The notes: generated from the sequence alone by a model not told the origin. DNA of 64,000 bases from Zarea fungicola (GCA_900169235.1 FWCC01000248.1:18497-82496), one strand, 5' to 3'; shown: positions 31,919 through 45,128, counted from the stretch's first letter. Made by a program: numbers and translations.

Positions 31919-34539
31919 CTAAGTGCTCTCACTCGACTTTGCTGCTTGCACGATCAGAACATCCGCTTCCACAAATTCTTCGACAATCTGCGAAGCGACA
32001 ACTCCGAGACATCGTCTGGTATCAGCAGCAGGTTTATGTCGCAGTTTTCCTTCGTCCAAATTATCATGTGCATGTCTTCCAACTACCACAAGATAGGATT
32101 GAGGGCCGCGTGACGACATTTCAAAGCTTGTCGATGCATGTTGAACCACGTCCTCCACTGTATTGAGACCATCCAGATGCTCAAGTTTGACCCTGTTGGC
32201 CATTTCATTGCTCATCTGATCCACAAAGCTGTCAATAAGGTTGCGCTGAGACGACGAAGCTCCATCATTGGCGACGCTAGCCTTCAAAATAGTGGCTGTC
32301 GCTTGGGAATCCTTGCACAGCTGCAGGACTAGACGTAGTGCGAAATCGTCATCAGCACCACCAAAGTAGGTCATGAAGATGTGATATTGCTGGCGAGTGA
32401 TGGCTGCAACTGGGAAGTCCTGCCTCATGATTCCAAAAGAATGCTGACGAGTCAGCTTTCCCTTTTCTTCGGCAGGACGCTCATTTGAGCCGTCCTGATC
32501 ACTTCTAGTGAAGAATACGGCGACGTTTTGCTCTCGGTTGTCGAGTATCGATGTCACGAAGGGTGTGTACGGCGAAACCAGCTTATCAGCTTGCGCAGAT
32601 GATGAGAGGATCTGTGAGTCTACAATACTTCCGGTCTCGCTCCAAGGTACGAGTAGCAGATTTGGCGCCATTGAAGCGGATCTTGTAAGAAGTGCTTGGG
32701 CGAAGCGGTGCTCGGGCATGATGGCAACTTCTCCGGACACTGCAAGGCGGCGAAGTTGACCCATTGTCTGAAACGTATTGACAATAGGGTCATGGCGGCT
32801 ATAATTATCAACTTGTGAAACAGTCATGACAGATGAGTCACGATCGGTGAGTTGAAGAAGTCTGAGACCGTGGATACGCAGCGGGGGGGTGCCAGCCGAC
32901 TCAGGTCTATTGTTTCCTTTCTCCAAAGACTCATCTCCAAAGAGTGACAGAAGTCGCAAGAGTCGTGGCATTGTGTCCAGTCGCAAGTAAACAAGAACCC
33001 GGCTCACATTCTGTGTTTGGGCTTTATCCTGTGCCACAGTGTCGCTTGGTGTGAGTGGTGCGCCGGTGTCCCAGTCAATCTCTCCACGTCGCCAAAGCTC
33101 AATCTTCTTTTGGTACCAAGGCGGATAGAGCCAAGATACCAGAGGGGTCGTGGAAAATGTTGTCAAGAGTGCCATGACAACGAATATCGTGAAAGTTCTG
33201 GTGCTGAGGATGTGTGCTTGAAGTCCGATGTTCTATGTATATGAGTCAGTACAGGGGATGCAGAAAAGCCAACGTTGTCGCCAAAACATACCAAAACGAT
33301 GAGTTCCACCAAACCCTTACAACTCATCAAAACTCCAATTGTGAATGATTCTCTCCAAACCAGGCCGTTTGCTCGTGCAGCGAAAGAGGCGCCGACTATC
33401 TTCGTTACGAAAGCCACAATCGTTGTGGCGAAGACGTAGCCCCAGGCTAGGCCACTGTTTAACAAGCCAAGATTTGTGTTTAGGCCTGACAAGGTGAAGT
33501 ATAGCGGTAAAAGCAGTGCACCGATCAAATCTTCCATCTTCTCGGTGACCTTGATGTTGAAACGTTCCTCGCGGGGGATGATGAGACCAACCATGAAGCC
33601 ACCAAAAATGGGATGCACTCCAATAATTCCAGTAAAGAAGGCTGATGCCAGAGCCAAAAGCGTAATGAGTGAAATGATCCCCTGGGAGGGGCCATTTTGC
33701 AGGCTTTCTGTGCGACGAAGCAGCCAGTACAGAGCAGGCTTAACCAAGAAGAGGAGAAATAGAAGGAAGCCAACACAACAGAGGAGAATGTAAAGTGCCG
33801 TCAGCCCGCCGTGCGAATTTACCAGTGTAACGCAGAGCGCAAGCAATATCCAACCTACAACATCATTGGCAACTCCAGCTGATAGAGTAATCACACCCAC
33901 TGAATTATCCAGGAGTTTGAGCTCTGACAGAATTCGGCAAAGAACAGGAAAGGCTGTGATGGAAATTGCAATTCCAATAAAGAGCATGTATGTGCTGAAG
34001 CTGATTGGAGTAACTTCCGGGTCATTCCGAAACGCATGGTAAATGCCCCATGCTAAGCCGCAGCCGACGGCAAACGGCAAAGCCAGTCCAGCAAAGGCAA
34101 CCGACGTTGCAACTCGCCAATTCGATAGAAGAAAGCCGACATCCGTCTCCATTCCAATGAGGAAAAGGTAGAGGATCAAGCCAAGGTTTGCAACCAGGGT
34201 GAGATTGGGGATTGATGCGGCGGGGAATATTGCGTCCCGGAATCCAGGTATGCGACCCATAACAGACGGTCCAAGAACAATGCCTCCAATAACCTCCGCA
34301 ATGACGCGTGGCTGGCGGAGCTTGGACAACGGCCAGTGCAGTATATGGCACACAATGACAATTAGGCCCGCCTAGGGAAAAAGAAGCAATCAGCAGTCCG
34401 TCCAGAAACCAAAGGTACGATGGCTTTAACTAACCTGAATGATGAACATCGTAATGGGATCCTTTGGGTTGTATTTCGAGGGATTGAGCCCTTCGAATAC
34501 ACCGCCTTGCGGCGCCGCGCGAGTTCCATTGCTCGACAT
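31919..34539 (-). CDS. KHA1: CPA2-type K+(Na+)/H+ antiporter, Kha1-like
   Basis: Exons 34435-34539, 33292-34371 and 31919-33232 splice in phase to 832 aa. The N-terminal half is a Na_H_Exchanger domain of about twelve helices: QPRVIAEVIGGIVLGPSVMG, LFLIGMETD, SITAFPVLCRILSE, SAGVANDVVGWILLAL (with the Asp of the ion site) and GVHPIFGGFMVGLIIPRE. The C-terminal about 400 residues are cytosolic and soluble, as in yeast Kha1 and plant CHX proteins. Role: monovalent cation/proton exchange in an endomembrane compartment, pH and K+ homeostasis. The first exon (35 codons, ending MFIIQ) is supported by the AG|GCGGGCCTAATTGTC junction. Confidence 0.9.
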
Positions 34540-36291
34540 TTTGCGACTGTTTCTGTAGGCAGCTATCTCACGGCTTCGGTGCCGAGAGGTTGGGTTGACT
34601 CTCTAACCCGTGCTAGGAGTCTGCTATTTCTAACAACTTTCCAACAATGAGCCAAGAAAGGGGATGATGAAGGTGGAAATTGATTCAAGATGAAAGGGTA
34701 TTGCGGCAGAAACTCCTCATCAATGTGGCGTTAATCGTGGCTCAAGAGCGGAGTAGGCTGTGAAGCTGGGCTCGTCGATCGTTGGTTGGTTCTACCAGTA
34801 TGGTCGGACTCATGTCCCACTTGCGTGGGTTTCTGTGTAAGCGAGTGATGCTTTGTTGTTGGGGACAGCACCACAGCCAGTGAATAAGTCGGCAGTTGAT
34901 TTCTCTTTCTTCTAGCTGTTATATGTCGCTTGGACACGACAGATCTATATGCCTTGGGGCCTTGGTAAGTCTTGTATTACAACCGTTGGTGGCCTTGCTT
35001 GTAGAATGGACACACACGGTGAGCTTGTTGTGAGAATTGTGGCGTACCCCTATGATAACTGACGTGTGACCGAAAGGTCTTGGCGCCAACCTTTTTTGTC
35101 AACCTTTGTCATGACTAGCCATTTGATGGAAGGCTAAATATAGGCAACGAAGGATTGAGCTCTTCTACCATGTGAAGAATCTTGACAACGAAGAGAAACA
35201 ACTGCCTCCATAACTATTGCTGCTGGCATAGTATTGATGAATACAGAGCTCTTTTGCTACTGCTAATTCTTCTCTTTGTTGTACGAGGGAGAAGTGTTGC
35301 ATTTTCCAATCTCTAGGGTAACTAGCACGAGGAAATTGAGGCGTTTCCCCCAGTACATAAGACAAAACTGGCAAGCTACTTGGCTAGCCGGTCCAGGTCT
35401 AGCAGCCAATAACGACGCGGACACGGAGGACTCCGCAATCAGCAGGAAACATGTGCCTCTCAGCTCCTGGTCTCAGGCGGGAGCAGCTGGTTTGTTTCAT
35501 GGCTCAATTGGATGTTATCGTTATCCGGGTGGCGCTGCGCGTGATTGATGTTGATCTGACGCCACGCCAGCTCATTCACGGTAGGGCGGTAGCTTAGTAC
35601 TTATCATCGCGATTTAAATTCACAGATTCTTATGGAGTACATTGTTTGGACTTGGGTATCAAGTGTGCTAATTATTTGCCCAAGGTCGGAGAAGCCGTCG
35701 TTGCAACTCAACGATCCGCAGTCGAGACTTTGCACGACACGTAAAGAACGCTAGCACCCTCTTCAAACACTGGCCGGCGCGCCTCGTTGCCTGTTTGCTA
35801 AGGCAGCAAGGCCACGGGCCTAGGCCAACTACATATTAGTTGCAAAGTAGTCAGCTGCACGAGACTGCAGCCTTTGGTCTCGACTCTGGACCTACGGCAC
35901 TTGTCTAGTTACACAGGAAACTGTCGCAGAAAGAGTGTAAATTCCTCGGCCTTATTAATTGCTCTCGGCAAAGAGCGGCGTGGTATCATGACTTTTAGCC
36001 AGTAAAGTACTGAGAGCTATATCGTAGCGAGAGCAGTTGTTGTGGAGGTACGACACTTGAAATCAGCCGAGGCAAGTAAGAATACAAAGCACATACCACG
36101 CAGGGAAATTTTTGGAAATTTTTGCTTCTCGCCACTGAAGACTCTGCGTTTTTATATACATAAATACATTCTTACGAAATGAGGCCTCAACGGGGCCGCG
36201 ACGGTCATGTACGGATAAAATACTCCGTACTCCGTACTACATACTCCGTATGCATTAATTGAAGAGTCTCGCTGGGTGGACATAAAAATAG
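34540..36291. other. Long intergenic region, no gene seen
   Basis: Promoter of the antiporter gene, then about 1.5 kb of short ORFs only. A small tandem array of the octamer ACTCCGTA occurs at about 36218-36251. Confidence 0.4.
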
Positions 36292-36414
36292 CTACAGTGG
36301 GTGGCAAGAAGTATNNNNNNNNNNNNNNNNNNNNNNNNNNNNNNNNNNNNNNNNNNNNNNNNNNNNNNNNNNNNNNNNNNNNNNNNNNNNNNTACTTACT
36401 GCCACCCACTGTAG
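36292..36414. mobile_element. Candidate DNA transposon/MITE ends flanking an assembly gap
   Basis: Left arm 36292-36314 begins CTACAGTGGGTGGCA. Right arm 36393-36414 is its inverted complement, ending TGCCACCCACTGTAG; the next seven bases also pair with few mismatches. Both arms are bordered by TA, the target of Tc1/mariner-type elements (TA|CAGTGG...CCACTG|TA). Between them lie 78 N (36315-36392). The gap size may be arbitrary, so the element's length and content are unknown. Confidence 0.5.
36315..36392. other. Assembly gap (run of N)
   Basis: 78 consecutive N; a second, 2-base ambiguity is at 5560-5561. Confidence 1.
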
Positions 36415-39261
36415 AAGCACATGGCAAGCGGCGCAGTGATTAGCCATAATTGGGTTGCATCGCTACCCTAAAAACCCACTGTGGCATGTTGCATAACATG
36501 GTGACACGTCGCAGGTACGGAGAAGGCGAGGATATTTGCGAGGTGAGCACTAGCTGTGGCCTCATCTCGACTACTGGTAGATTACTACTCAAATTTTTTG
36601 CTACTGACAAAACAGAATAGCCATGACTAGGAAGCTAGGCGATCTAGAAAGGAAGGAAAAAAAAAATCTTTCTGCCACGCGACTGTTGGGTCCGTTCCTG
36701 GATCATGGCCCACGCCAGAATTAATAGCATAACTGGGGCTCAGGTGACTAGACCGGGGAACCATTTCTGTAGTGGAGATTTACTACGAAAAGTTTTTGTG
36801 TACCAGGGATGTTTAATAGGCAGTATGTGGTAAGTAGACATTGACTGTAAAGAGTGAGCCGATGAGCCTTGGCACCTATCGGCTTGCACACCAATAGGCA
36901 ATCCGTTAGGGAAATACGAGCTCCGATGGTGACACTGCAGGTGACAGCGGCAAGAGCCTCATTCAGGCATTCAATATATTTAGCCATTGAACGAAGTCCA
37001 TTGGACTGAAGATTAGGCTAAATTGCAGGCAGAAGAGCATGGTTGGGTGGCCGACCTCGGCGAGTCAGTAATGATTGGTCCCGTGTCCGTCAGGAAGCAG
37101 AAGAAGCGACGTGAGGCCGAAGGATGACATTATGGCGTGAGCATTGTCGCCAGTGGCCAAACTGCGGCGGATTTGATTTGGCATGCAGGATATGCTTGTC
37201 CCCGGCCGACATCCGTGTTACGGCGTACATACATACAGCAAGAAGTCGCCCCAACTCGGTCAATTAATGCGCCTCTCAGCCATTTGCCATGCGGGCAGCG
37301 CAGCTGGGTGAATATGACCGAAAATAGTCCCATTTGGAACTAACGCCGCCGAGTAAAAACTCTGTCTAGCAGACTGGTGCTCGTTGGGGAACTGGAGACC
37401 ATTGGTTATTTTAGTGGGCAGAGAGGACGGGTTCTGGCCCGAGACGAGGCTGCTGCATGTTTTGATTCCTGCGCTAGCTGAATTGTAATTTACACACCCC
37501 CTCCTTCTGTCACTGGTTCACGATGCGCTCCGTCCACGGGGTCGCCGTGCGAAAAAGGTTTGTCGTCGTTGCGGTTGTAATCCTTTGCGCTGGTGGTGAC
37601 ATTGAAACCGGAAGCCAAGCGACAATAGACGACAGCCGGCTTCAAGGGAGGCAACATTGTTATTGTTTACTTCAGATTCGGATCTGCGACCTTTTGCGTC
37701 AACAGACAATGGTGATGAGAAAGCGCTAAGCTGACCAGCATTCCTGTCAGCACCCGTCACAAGATGAACTGCAACTAGCGCCACGTATAGACTTAGATGC
37801 GTGGGGTATTTTATTAACAGGCTACTTGAGCAAAACATACACTGATGAGGCAAGAGCCGAGAATTCTGTTAGCAAGGTACGAGCGAACCTAGAGAGTTTC
37901 TCCAGACCGCGGCGCATTCTTACACGCTGGGGAGACTGGCAAAATCGCAGTGGCGTCGTCTGCTGAGGCGAGTAATGATTGGGCCCCCGAAAAGCCAAAA
38001 CGAGCCGTGTCTCCAGTCAGGCCCCTCTTTCATCACAGCATGTCCCAGTCATTGGCAAAACTCTAAGGAGTAAATATGAAAACAGCTGAATCGGGGGACA
38101 GTCCCTGGGCAACCGGGCGCCGAATACCAGATGCGCGGCGCAAGGCTGGGGCCGCAACGATGCATATTGCAATTGGTATGGATGCTCTATATTCGCAAAA
38201 TGCTGGTGGCCACTGGACCAGAATGTAATGTGTGAGATGCCGGGACCGGCGAATCCTGCGAGCAACGGTAATATTACATGTTTAATTGGTAACAAACCAC
38301 CTATTCCTCTGTTCGCTAGTTAGCTGCAGCACCCAGACAAAGAAGGAAATTAACACCACGCCGGCCCTACTCGGCGCTTCTCAGAGGCATCCCCTCAATC
38401 CCCAGCACAGAGTGGCTCCGGGGACATGTAGGGGGCCCCGGAGTGGGCGTAGGAGAAGTTGAGGGGATGCTCGGGGGAAGCTTCCTGGGGCTTTCATTAA
38501 GAGTCTCTGCTAGAGCCTGAATGCCATCGGCCCTTCTCTGCAGCCTCGATGGGGCCAGCCCTCTTTGCCTATTGTTTCCACGGCGGAATCCCCACATGGA
38601 GCCGCCACCACCAAGTACATGCAACCCTTTTGGAATACTCCTTGTTCTCTGGTGTCTCCAGCCTGTTGGCGTGGACGAGATTGGTACAGGATACCTTTGG
38701 TGCAAACCCATCTTCCCCAGACGCGAGTCCGTATTCACTGACTCTTCACGCTATTGCATCCATACTGTTCGAACGAAGGAACACCCACACCCACCACTTC
38801 CCTCAGCTCTTCACTTCAAACTCTGCAAGCGGCCCCAAGCTTGACGCTATGTCCACGCCCACCCACCCCCCACCTTGTTTTGCTGCAATTACAATTTGGT
38901 TCGCCTCGAGCTTCAACCAATCTGGCTTCATACCTTGTCCAAAATCTGCCAACGGCGACACCCCACCCCCTGTTGCCCGGCTCCTCCAAGTAAGCCATGC
39001 CCGTCAAACCGCCGAAGTGTGTTTGGGGTCGCCCCAATTAGCTTTTTCCCCCATTCAGGTAGTAAGCTCCATTGGGGAATAGGAAAAAGTCTAGACGGGC
39101 ACATGAGAGCGTCGGCAGCAGTATAAGATCCTCGTCCTCCCACCCTTCTTCTCAGAGTGTCTTACTCCTTTGTTGTCTGTGTCTCACGAGTCCACTCCAT
39201 TGTTCAATCATCACCAGAATAGACAATCCACTGTCCTGTTGGCAGGCAACTCACCTCGACA
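36415..39261. other. Long intergenic region and promoter of the sugar transporter
   Basis: 2.8 kb with only short ORFs that lack domain or splice support. The last about 600 bp are pyrimidine-rich on the plus strand with long C/T tracts and a TATAAG at about 39121, as expected for the promoter and 5'UTR of a strongly expressed fungal gene. Confidence 0.45.
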
Positions 39262-41007
39262 ATGAATGACGACAGAAAAGGCTCCCTTAGGGAGACTAGG
39301 GAGACTCGCGAAGACCTCCACCTCGCAGCGGCCCAAGATGTAGAGCACATTGAGGCTCCCGTCACCTGGAAGGCTTACCTGCTCTGCGCCTTTGCCTCCT
39401 TTGGTGGTATCTTCTTCGGTTACGACTCTGGTTACATCAATGGTGTCAACAACTCGCCCATCTTCTACAAGGCCGTTGAAGGCGCCAGCGCTACTGCTCT
39501 CAGCGACCCTCACTCGTCCCTGATCGTGTCTATTCTCTCTTGCGGTACCTTCTTCGGTGCCATCATTGCTGGTGACGTTGCCGACTGGATCGGCCGCAAG
39601 TGGACTGTCATTATTGGATGTGTCATTTACGCTATTGGTTGCGCTATTCAGATGGTTACTGCTCCTGCTCACGCTCTTGGTCCCATTGTCGCTGGTCGTC
39701 TCATTGCTGGCGTTGGTGTCGGTTTCGAGTCTGCCATTGTCATTCTTTACATGTCGGAAATTGTAAGTGAAATCTCATGCTATACCGCGCCAAGCATCCA
39801 CTAACTAGTATGCCAGTGCCCCCGCAAGGTTCGTGGTGCTCTCGTTGCTGGCTACCAGTTCTGCATCACCATCGGTATCATGTTGGCTTCCATTGTCGTC
39901 AACTACACCTCTAAGCGCACCGATGAGAGCTCTTACCGCATCCCCATCGGCATCCAGTTCCCCTGGGCTGTCATTCTCGGTGGCGGTCTTCTATTCCTCC
40001 CCGATTCGCCCAGATACTTTGTCAAGAAGGGCAGAATTCAGGATGCCGTTTCCGCCATTGCCAGACTTCGTGGTCAGCCCGAGAGCTCCGAGTACGTCCA
40101 GAGCGAAGTCACTGAGATTGTTGCCAACGAGGAGTACGAGCGTGCTCTTATCCCCTCCACCACCTGGTTCGGCAGCTGGGCCAACTGCTTCAAGGGTAGC
40201 CTCTGGTCTGGCAAGTCCAACCTGCGCCGCACGATTCTCGGTACTTCTCTTCAGATGATGCAGCAGTGGACTGGTGTCAACTTCATCTTCTACTTCTCCT
40301 CCACTTTCCTCCAGTCGACTGGTGCCGTCAAGAACGTCTTCCTGACTTCCATGATCTTCACCATCATTAACGTGCTTTCTACTCCGATCTCTTTCTACAC
40401 GGTTGAGAAGTTCGGACGCCGCACAATTCTGATCATTGGTGCTGCTGGTATGCTTGTCTGCCAGTTCGTCGTCGCTATTGTTGGTGTCAGCGCTGGCTTC
40501 GACCACACCCACCCCGCTCCCACTCCTGAGAACCCCAATGCCACCAAGCCCAACAACATTGGCGCCGTCAACGCCCAGATTGCCTTCATCGCCATCTTCA
40601 TCTTCTTCTTCGCCTCTACCTGGGGCCCTGGTGCTTGGGTTGTCATTGGTGAAATCTTCCCTCTGCCCATCCGCTCCCGTGGTGTTGGTCTGTCCACTGC
40701 CTCCAACTGGCTGTGGAATACCATCATTGCCGTCATCACCCCCTACATGGTTGGCACTACCAAGGGTAACCTCAAGTCCAAGGTCTTCTTCATTTGGGGA
40801 GGTCTTTGCACTTGCGCTTTCGTCTACAGCTACTTCCTCGTGCCCGAGACCAAGGGTCTGTCGCTCGAGCAGGTTGACAAGATGATGGAGGAGACCACTC
40901 CTCGCACTTCTGCCAAGTGGAGACCCACTACCACCTTTGCTGCTCAGAGAGCTGGTGGCGAGAAGCACATTGTTGAGGATGCTGAGCGCACTTCTTCCGC
41001 TGTTTAA
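39262..41007 (+). CDS. MFS monosaccharide (hexose) transporter
   Basis: Exons 39262-39762 and 39817-41007, in phase, 563 aa, twelve membrane helices with cytosolic tails. Sugar-porter signatures: GYDSGYINGVNNSP, DWIGRKWT, GRLIAGVGVGFESAIVILYMSEI|CPRKVRGALVAGYQF (spliced across the intron), FLPDSPRYFVKKG, LQMMQQWTGVNFIFYF, VEKFGRRTIL and LVPETKGLSLEQVDKMMEE. It resembles the high-affinity glucose transporters of Neurospora and Trichoderma (Hgt/Rgt type). Plasma membrane proton/sugar symport. Codon use is strongly skewed to C- and T-ending codons, unlike neighbours, which indicates high expression. Confidence 0.93.
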
Positions 41008-41612
41008 AATGAGCGCACCAGTGCGTTGTTTTGGACTGATGGCTTGATGTAGATGTTTTCATGCAGTCAGATGGATATACATACCCCTAGTAAAGAGTCG
41101 ATTGATGTTATATACGATGAGAGATAATTTTGTTCTTACAAGCTTTTTAATACCACTTTGTTGACTCCATTCTTGACATCTATTTTGTGTGATGTACGGC
41201 ATCGTGTGCGCAACCTCCGTAGACGCATAGTCATTGGCGCAACCAAGGAATGGGGATAGTTTCATCCTATGAGTCTTAAGATTCCGCCATGAAATGCGGA
41301 TTGCGCCATGTAAGTGGGGGGTGAGAGACAGCATTGTTGCGGCCCTTCCCTCACACCAAGTTTTCCTCCTAGTGTTGTTACCTGCCTGGAACAGAAATTG
41401 ATTAAGTGCCACTCTAACTAATTTGAGACGCCCCTCCAAGTCGATAAAAACCTGTAAGAGAGTAACTACTACGCTCTGGGCTTGGCCCGTCTTGCCCCGT
41501 CTTGCCAGGTATCCATTGCAGTACATTGCATTACATTGCATTGCATTGCTTCAATAGACCGCAACTCCTCTTACTTTGTCGGGCAAATAACATTCAACAG
41601 TTGGAGACTGCC
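41008..41612. other. Intergenic; short CATTGC-type repeats in the ARA2 leader
   Basis: 605 bp between the transporter stop and the next start. At about 41513-41550 the leader has four to five imperfect copies of ACATTGC/CATTGC. No gene seen. Confidence 0.5.
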
Positions 41613-42779
41613 ATGGCTGTCCCTGCGGCGCTGTCTCAGCCCTTGTCGGAGGTGCTGCCACCGCTGATCCTAGGCACCGCCACGTTTAACCACCAATATC
41701 ATCCTGACCCGGCGCAGATGCCCTACGCCGAAATCGTCCGTCGCGCAATCCAACACAACATTGCTGCCTTTGATACTTCGCCCTACTACGGCCCCTCCGA
41801 GATTCTTTTGGGCGATGCGCTCCGGCGCATAGAGCCTGCGCCGCCGCGCGACTCGTACTTTCTCATTACAAAGGCTGGCCGCATCGCCGGCGACGAATTC
41901 GACTACTCCCCCGCCTGGGTACGATATAGTGTATTTCGCAGTCTCGAACGTCTAGGAACCGATCGCCTCGATCTTGTATACATGCACGATGTTGAGTTTG
42001 TCTCTCCGGCCGAAGTTCTTGGCGCTGTTGTTGAATTGCGACGCCTCCGCGACCAAGGCGTAATCCGCTACATCGGAATCAGCGGATACCCCGTAGACAC
42101 GCTGGCTTCGCTGGCCGAGATGATCCTGCAGGAGACAGCCGAGCCTGTGGATGCTGTACTGTCCTACGGAAACTTTTGTCTGCAGAACACGCAGCTGGGG
42201 CGACAGGAGGTTCTGGAGCGCTTTGTCTCGGCTGGCGTCGAATGTGTGCTGAATGCAAGCATGCTTAACATGGGCCTGTTGACGACAGAAGGCGTTAACA
42301 ACCTGCCCATGTCTGCCTGGCACCCAGCACCACCTGAACTGCGCCAAGCTTGCCATGGCCTGTCACGGATTGCATCGCAGGCCAACAAGCGTGTCGAGGA
42401 AGTGGCCATCCGGTGGTCTCTACGCAACTGGATGGTCCAGGGCTCCAGACTGGGCACAAAGGCATTCAAGCCTAGCGCAAGCAGTGGCTTGCCAACTCGC
42501 ATTGGCGCAAGCGTTATGGGTGTGTCAGCCATAGAGCAGCTGGAGGAGACCTTGCAGCTGTGGGAGAGTGTTGCTAGTGGGCAGGATCAAGATGCGACGT
42601 CAGCCTTGGTCGAGCAGCACATGTGGCCGAGTCTTGGCAAATGGAAAGACTACACATGGGTGAGTGGCGGGCCATCATTCAAGAATACACGCGAGGCTAT
42701 GGGCGTCGTTCCCAATGACAACATTGCGAGACGTTGCGGCCTCGTTGGCAGCCATAGGCAGGACGATGCCAAGCTATAG
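41613..42779 (+). CDS. ARA2: Aldo/keto reductase, D-arabinose 1-dehydrogenase (NAD+) type
   Basis: Single exon, 388 aa. ATG 41613 (MAVPAALSQPLSEVLPPLILGTATFN) is preferred over 41502 because homologous sequence starts there and the upstream codons derive from a CATTGC repeat leader. AKR features: ILGTATFNHQY, FDTSPYYGPSE with catalytic Asp and Tyr, the Lys in FLITKAGRI, YMHDVEFV with the His, and IRYIGISGYPV. This set fits the Ara2/L-galactose dehydrogenase branch, which oxidises D-arabinose on the way to erythroascorbate. Cytosolic. The C terminus is longer than in yeast Ara2 by some tens of residues. Confidence 0.85.
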   Translation: MAVPAALSQPLSEVLPPLILGTATFNHQYHPDPAQMPYAEIVRRAIQHNIAAFDTSPYYGPSEILLGDALRRIEPAPPRDSYFLITKAGRIAGDEFDYSPAWVRYSVFRSLERLGTDRLDLVYMHDVEFVSPAEVLGAVVELRRLRDQGVIRYIGISGYPVDTLASLAEMILQETAEPVDAVLSYGNFCLQNTQLGRQEVLERFVSAGVECVLNASMLNMGLLTTEGVNNLPMSAWHPAPPELRQACHGLSRIASQANKRVEEVAIRWSLRNWMVQGSRLGTKAFKPSASSGLPTRIGASVMGVSAIEQLEETLQLWESVASGQDQDATSALVEQHMWPSLGKWKDYTWVSGGPSFKNTREAMGVVPNDNIARRCGLVGSHRQDDAKL

Positions 42780-43012
42780 ATTGCCATAATAATTACATAG
42801 AAACGTATATAGACTTTAGAAATATAGATACCATTGAATATGAAACTGATACAATCAATGGACTTCTGCATGGCGGCTGCCAGACCGTTTGTCTACTGTT
42901 CAACTTGAAGCTGCACGTGATCTCGCGATGACCGTTTTGGAGGACGAACCACCATCGACAAACGTCGCGTTGTGCTCCCACATTGTCGCCAGTCGAGGGC
43001 AATTGCATTGAC

Positions 43013-44420
43013 ATGGCTGGTGGACGTAAATCAAAAGGTCCTGCACCGCCCCCGAAGCCGCAAAAGACGTTTGTCCTGGACAATGGCGCGTACACGTTGA
43101 AGGCTGGCTTCGTCCACGATGGCCAGATCGGCCAGCCACGAGTTATCCCAAACTGCGTTGCCCGCGATCGGACTCGAAAAATCTACGTCGCCTCGGAGCT
43201 GGAAAAATGCAAAGACTATGGCGAAATTCAGTTCAGGCGACCGGTAGAAAAGGGCTTCATCGTCAACTGGGAGGTGCAGTCTGAGATTTGGGACTACGAG
43301 TTTTTTGGAGCCAAGGCGCCACTACGCTGCGACCCGGGAGAGACGCGACTTGTGCTTTCTGAGCCCCCGAATGGGCTACCTGTGCTGCAGTCCAACTGTG
43401 ACCAGATTGTGTTTGAGGAATATGGCTTCGAGAGCTACTACCGCGGTGTTGGTACGTGTTGTGACGACAGGCCGACGGGCTGTCGTTCCATCCACACAGC
43501 TGACACATTTTCTAGGTCCGACATTTAATGCCTACCATGACGTGCAATCTTTATTTCGAACGCCTCTCGATGTGGCCACGGCTGCCAATATTCCTGCCGA
43601 AATTCTTCTCGTCGTCGACTCCGGATATTCCCACACGACAGTCACACCTGTGTTCCGAGGCCGACCGCTGCAGTCGGCCGTGCGCCGATTGGACATTGGA
43701 GGAAAACTGCTGACCAATTACATGGCACGGCAGATATCACTGCGGCACTTTGATGTCAGGAATGAACCTCAAATAGTCAATGAGATGAAGGAGCTGGCAT
43801 GCTTCGTCTCGCTGGACTTTAAGGGCGACCTGGAGAAGTCATGGAAAGGCACCCGCGGCCAGAAACGACCAGAATATGTGTCAGGCGCAGGGATCGCCAA
43901 GGAGTACATTCTTCCCGACTTTCACAAACGGCTCAAAGGCGCGGTACGCGAATACGATCCCGCGAATCACACAAAGGCGCAGAAGCTGGCTGCGGTGCAG
44001 GCGGACGAGGATATTCTCACGCTACGTAATGAGCGGTTTATTGTACCGGAGATTCTATTCAACCCCTCTGATATTGGAATGCGGCAGCCTGGCATCGCCG
44101 AGCTTATCCATCAGTCGTTGCAAGATCTGCCTGTCGGCTTATGGCCAGGTTTGCTCGCCAACATGGTTGTGGTGGGAGGAAATACCCTGTTTGACGGCTT
44201 CATTCAAAGATTACAGAAAGAAGTTGTCCAGCGTGTCCCGGACGACTGCGTGGTTCGCGTTGCGCGACCTGCAGACCCTGTGACGAGTACATGGAGCGGC
44301 GCGGCCAATCTGGCGAGCCATGCGGACATTGAAAAGCTGGCAGTGACGAAGCAACAATACGAGGAGCATGGCCAAGCGTGGATGGCCCGTCGATTCTTGA
44401 CGGGGCCCGATGCCGTATGA
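43013..44420 (+). CDS. ARP6: Actin-related protein 6, SWR1-complex subunit
   Basis: Exons 43013-43451 and 43516-44420, in phase (RGVG|PTFNAYHDV), 447 aa. Actin fold is clear: FVLDNGAYTLKAGF (phosphate 1), VVDSGYSHTTVTPVF (phosphate 2) and NMVVVGGNTLFDGFIQRL (adenosine loop), with TSTWSGAANLA near the C terminus. These match the Arp6 branch, a nuclear subunit of the SWR1 complex that exchanges H2A.Z into nucleosomes. Length is near yeast Arp6 (438 aa). An ATG at 42983 in frame would add ten residues; the inner start is closer to the family. Confidence 0.93.
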
Positions 44421-45128
44421 GAGGTCGTATCATTATACTGATGAACACATCAAACTGTCACGCCCAGCCCACACTATTGGACGGACAGCAGTATCAAACG
44501 GATGGGATACCGCAATAGCGCATTGCGACGGTTGAGATGCCCGAAATTGACTGCCAAAGCCGTACCACTGGCTGCGCCGATATGCGACTGCCCAACTTGG
44601 GAGAAGCCGGGACTTGCGCCATCTAATCAATATTCTGCGCTATAATCACCTACACCGGCGCCAAGAAGATTTGGCACAACTCTAAAGAAGGAGTTGGGTT
44701 GAATGATAGGCTCGTGCATAAACGTGCGAGATACGGACGACATTTCTTAAATGAGATGGGATTTTGCTAAAAATAATAATAATAATGCTACCTGTTGGTC
44801 TCAAGGCTCCTCGAAGTGCTTCGCTAAAGTTATACCCTCAAAATTCAATCTAGATGCACTTTTATATCCCCATCCAGTCCTTATGCGGTCCATCGGAGGC
44901 TACTTCATCGATGCTACGTGAACGCCGCACTGATCTTCGGGCCAAACCCGTCAAAATCCAGCTCTTCGGCGTATGTGGTCCAAGTGGCGTATGTCACGTA
45001 GCATGCATAGCGGCGGCGGGCAGTTGTCCAGTCCCTTTGTTTTGGCCATTCTGCGTCCACGAGAAACGCACCCTGTATGTCTAGTTAGTATGCGTGAAGT
45101 TCATTGTTTTGAATGTACCATTTTGGGG
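44421..45128. other. Intergenic between convergent ARP6 and F-box genes
   Basis: About 0.7 kb with an AAT trinucleotide run near 44774. Only short ORFs; terminators of both genes expected. Confidence 0.5.

Noticed and set aside
39991..40968. 325-codon minus-strand ORF
   Set aside because: It is the exact antisense of the hexose transporter; its composition follows from the strong codon bias of the real gene.
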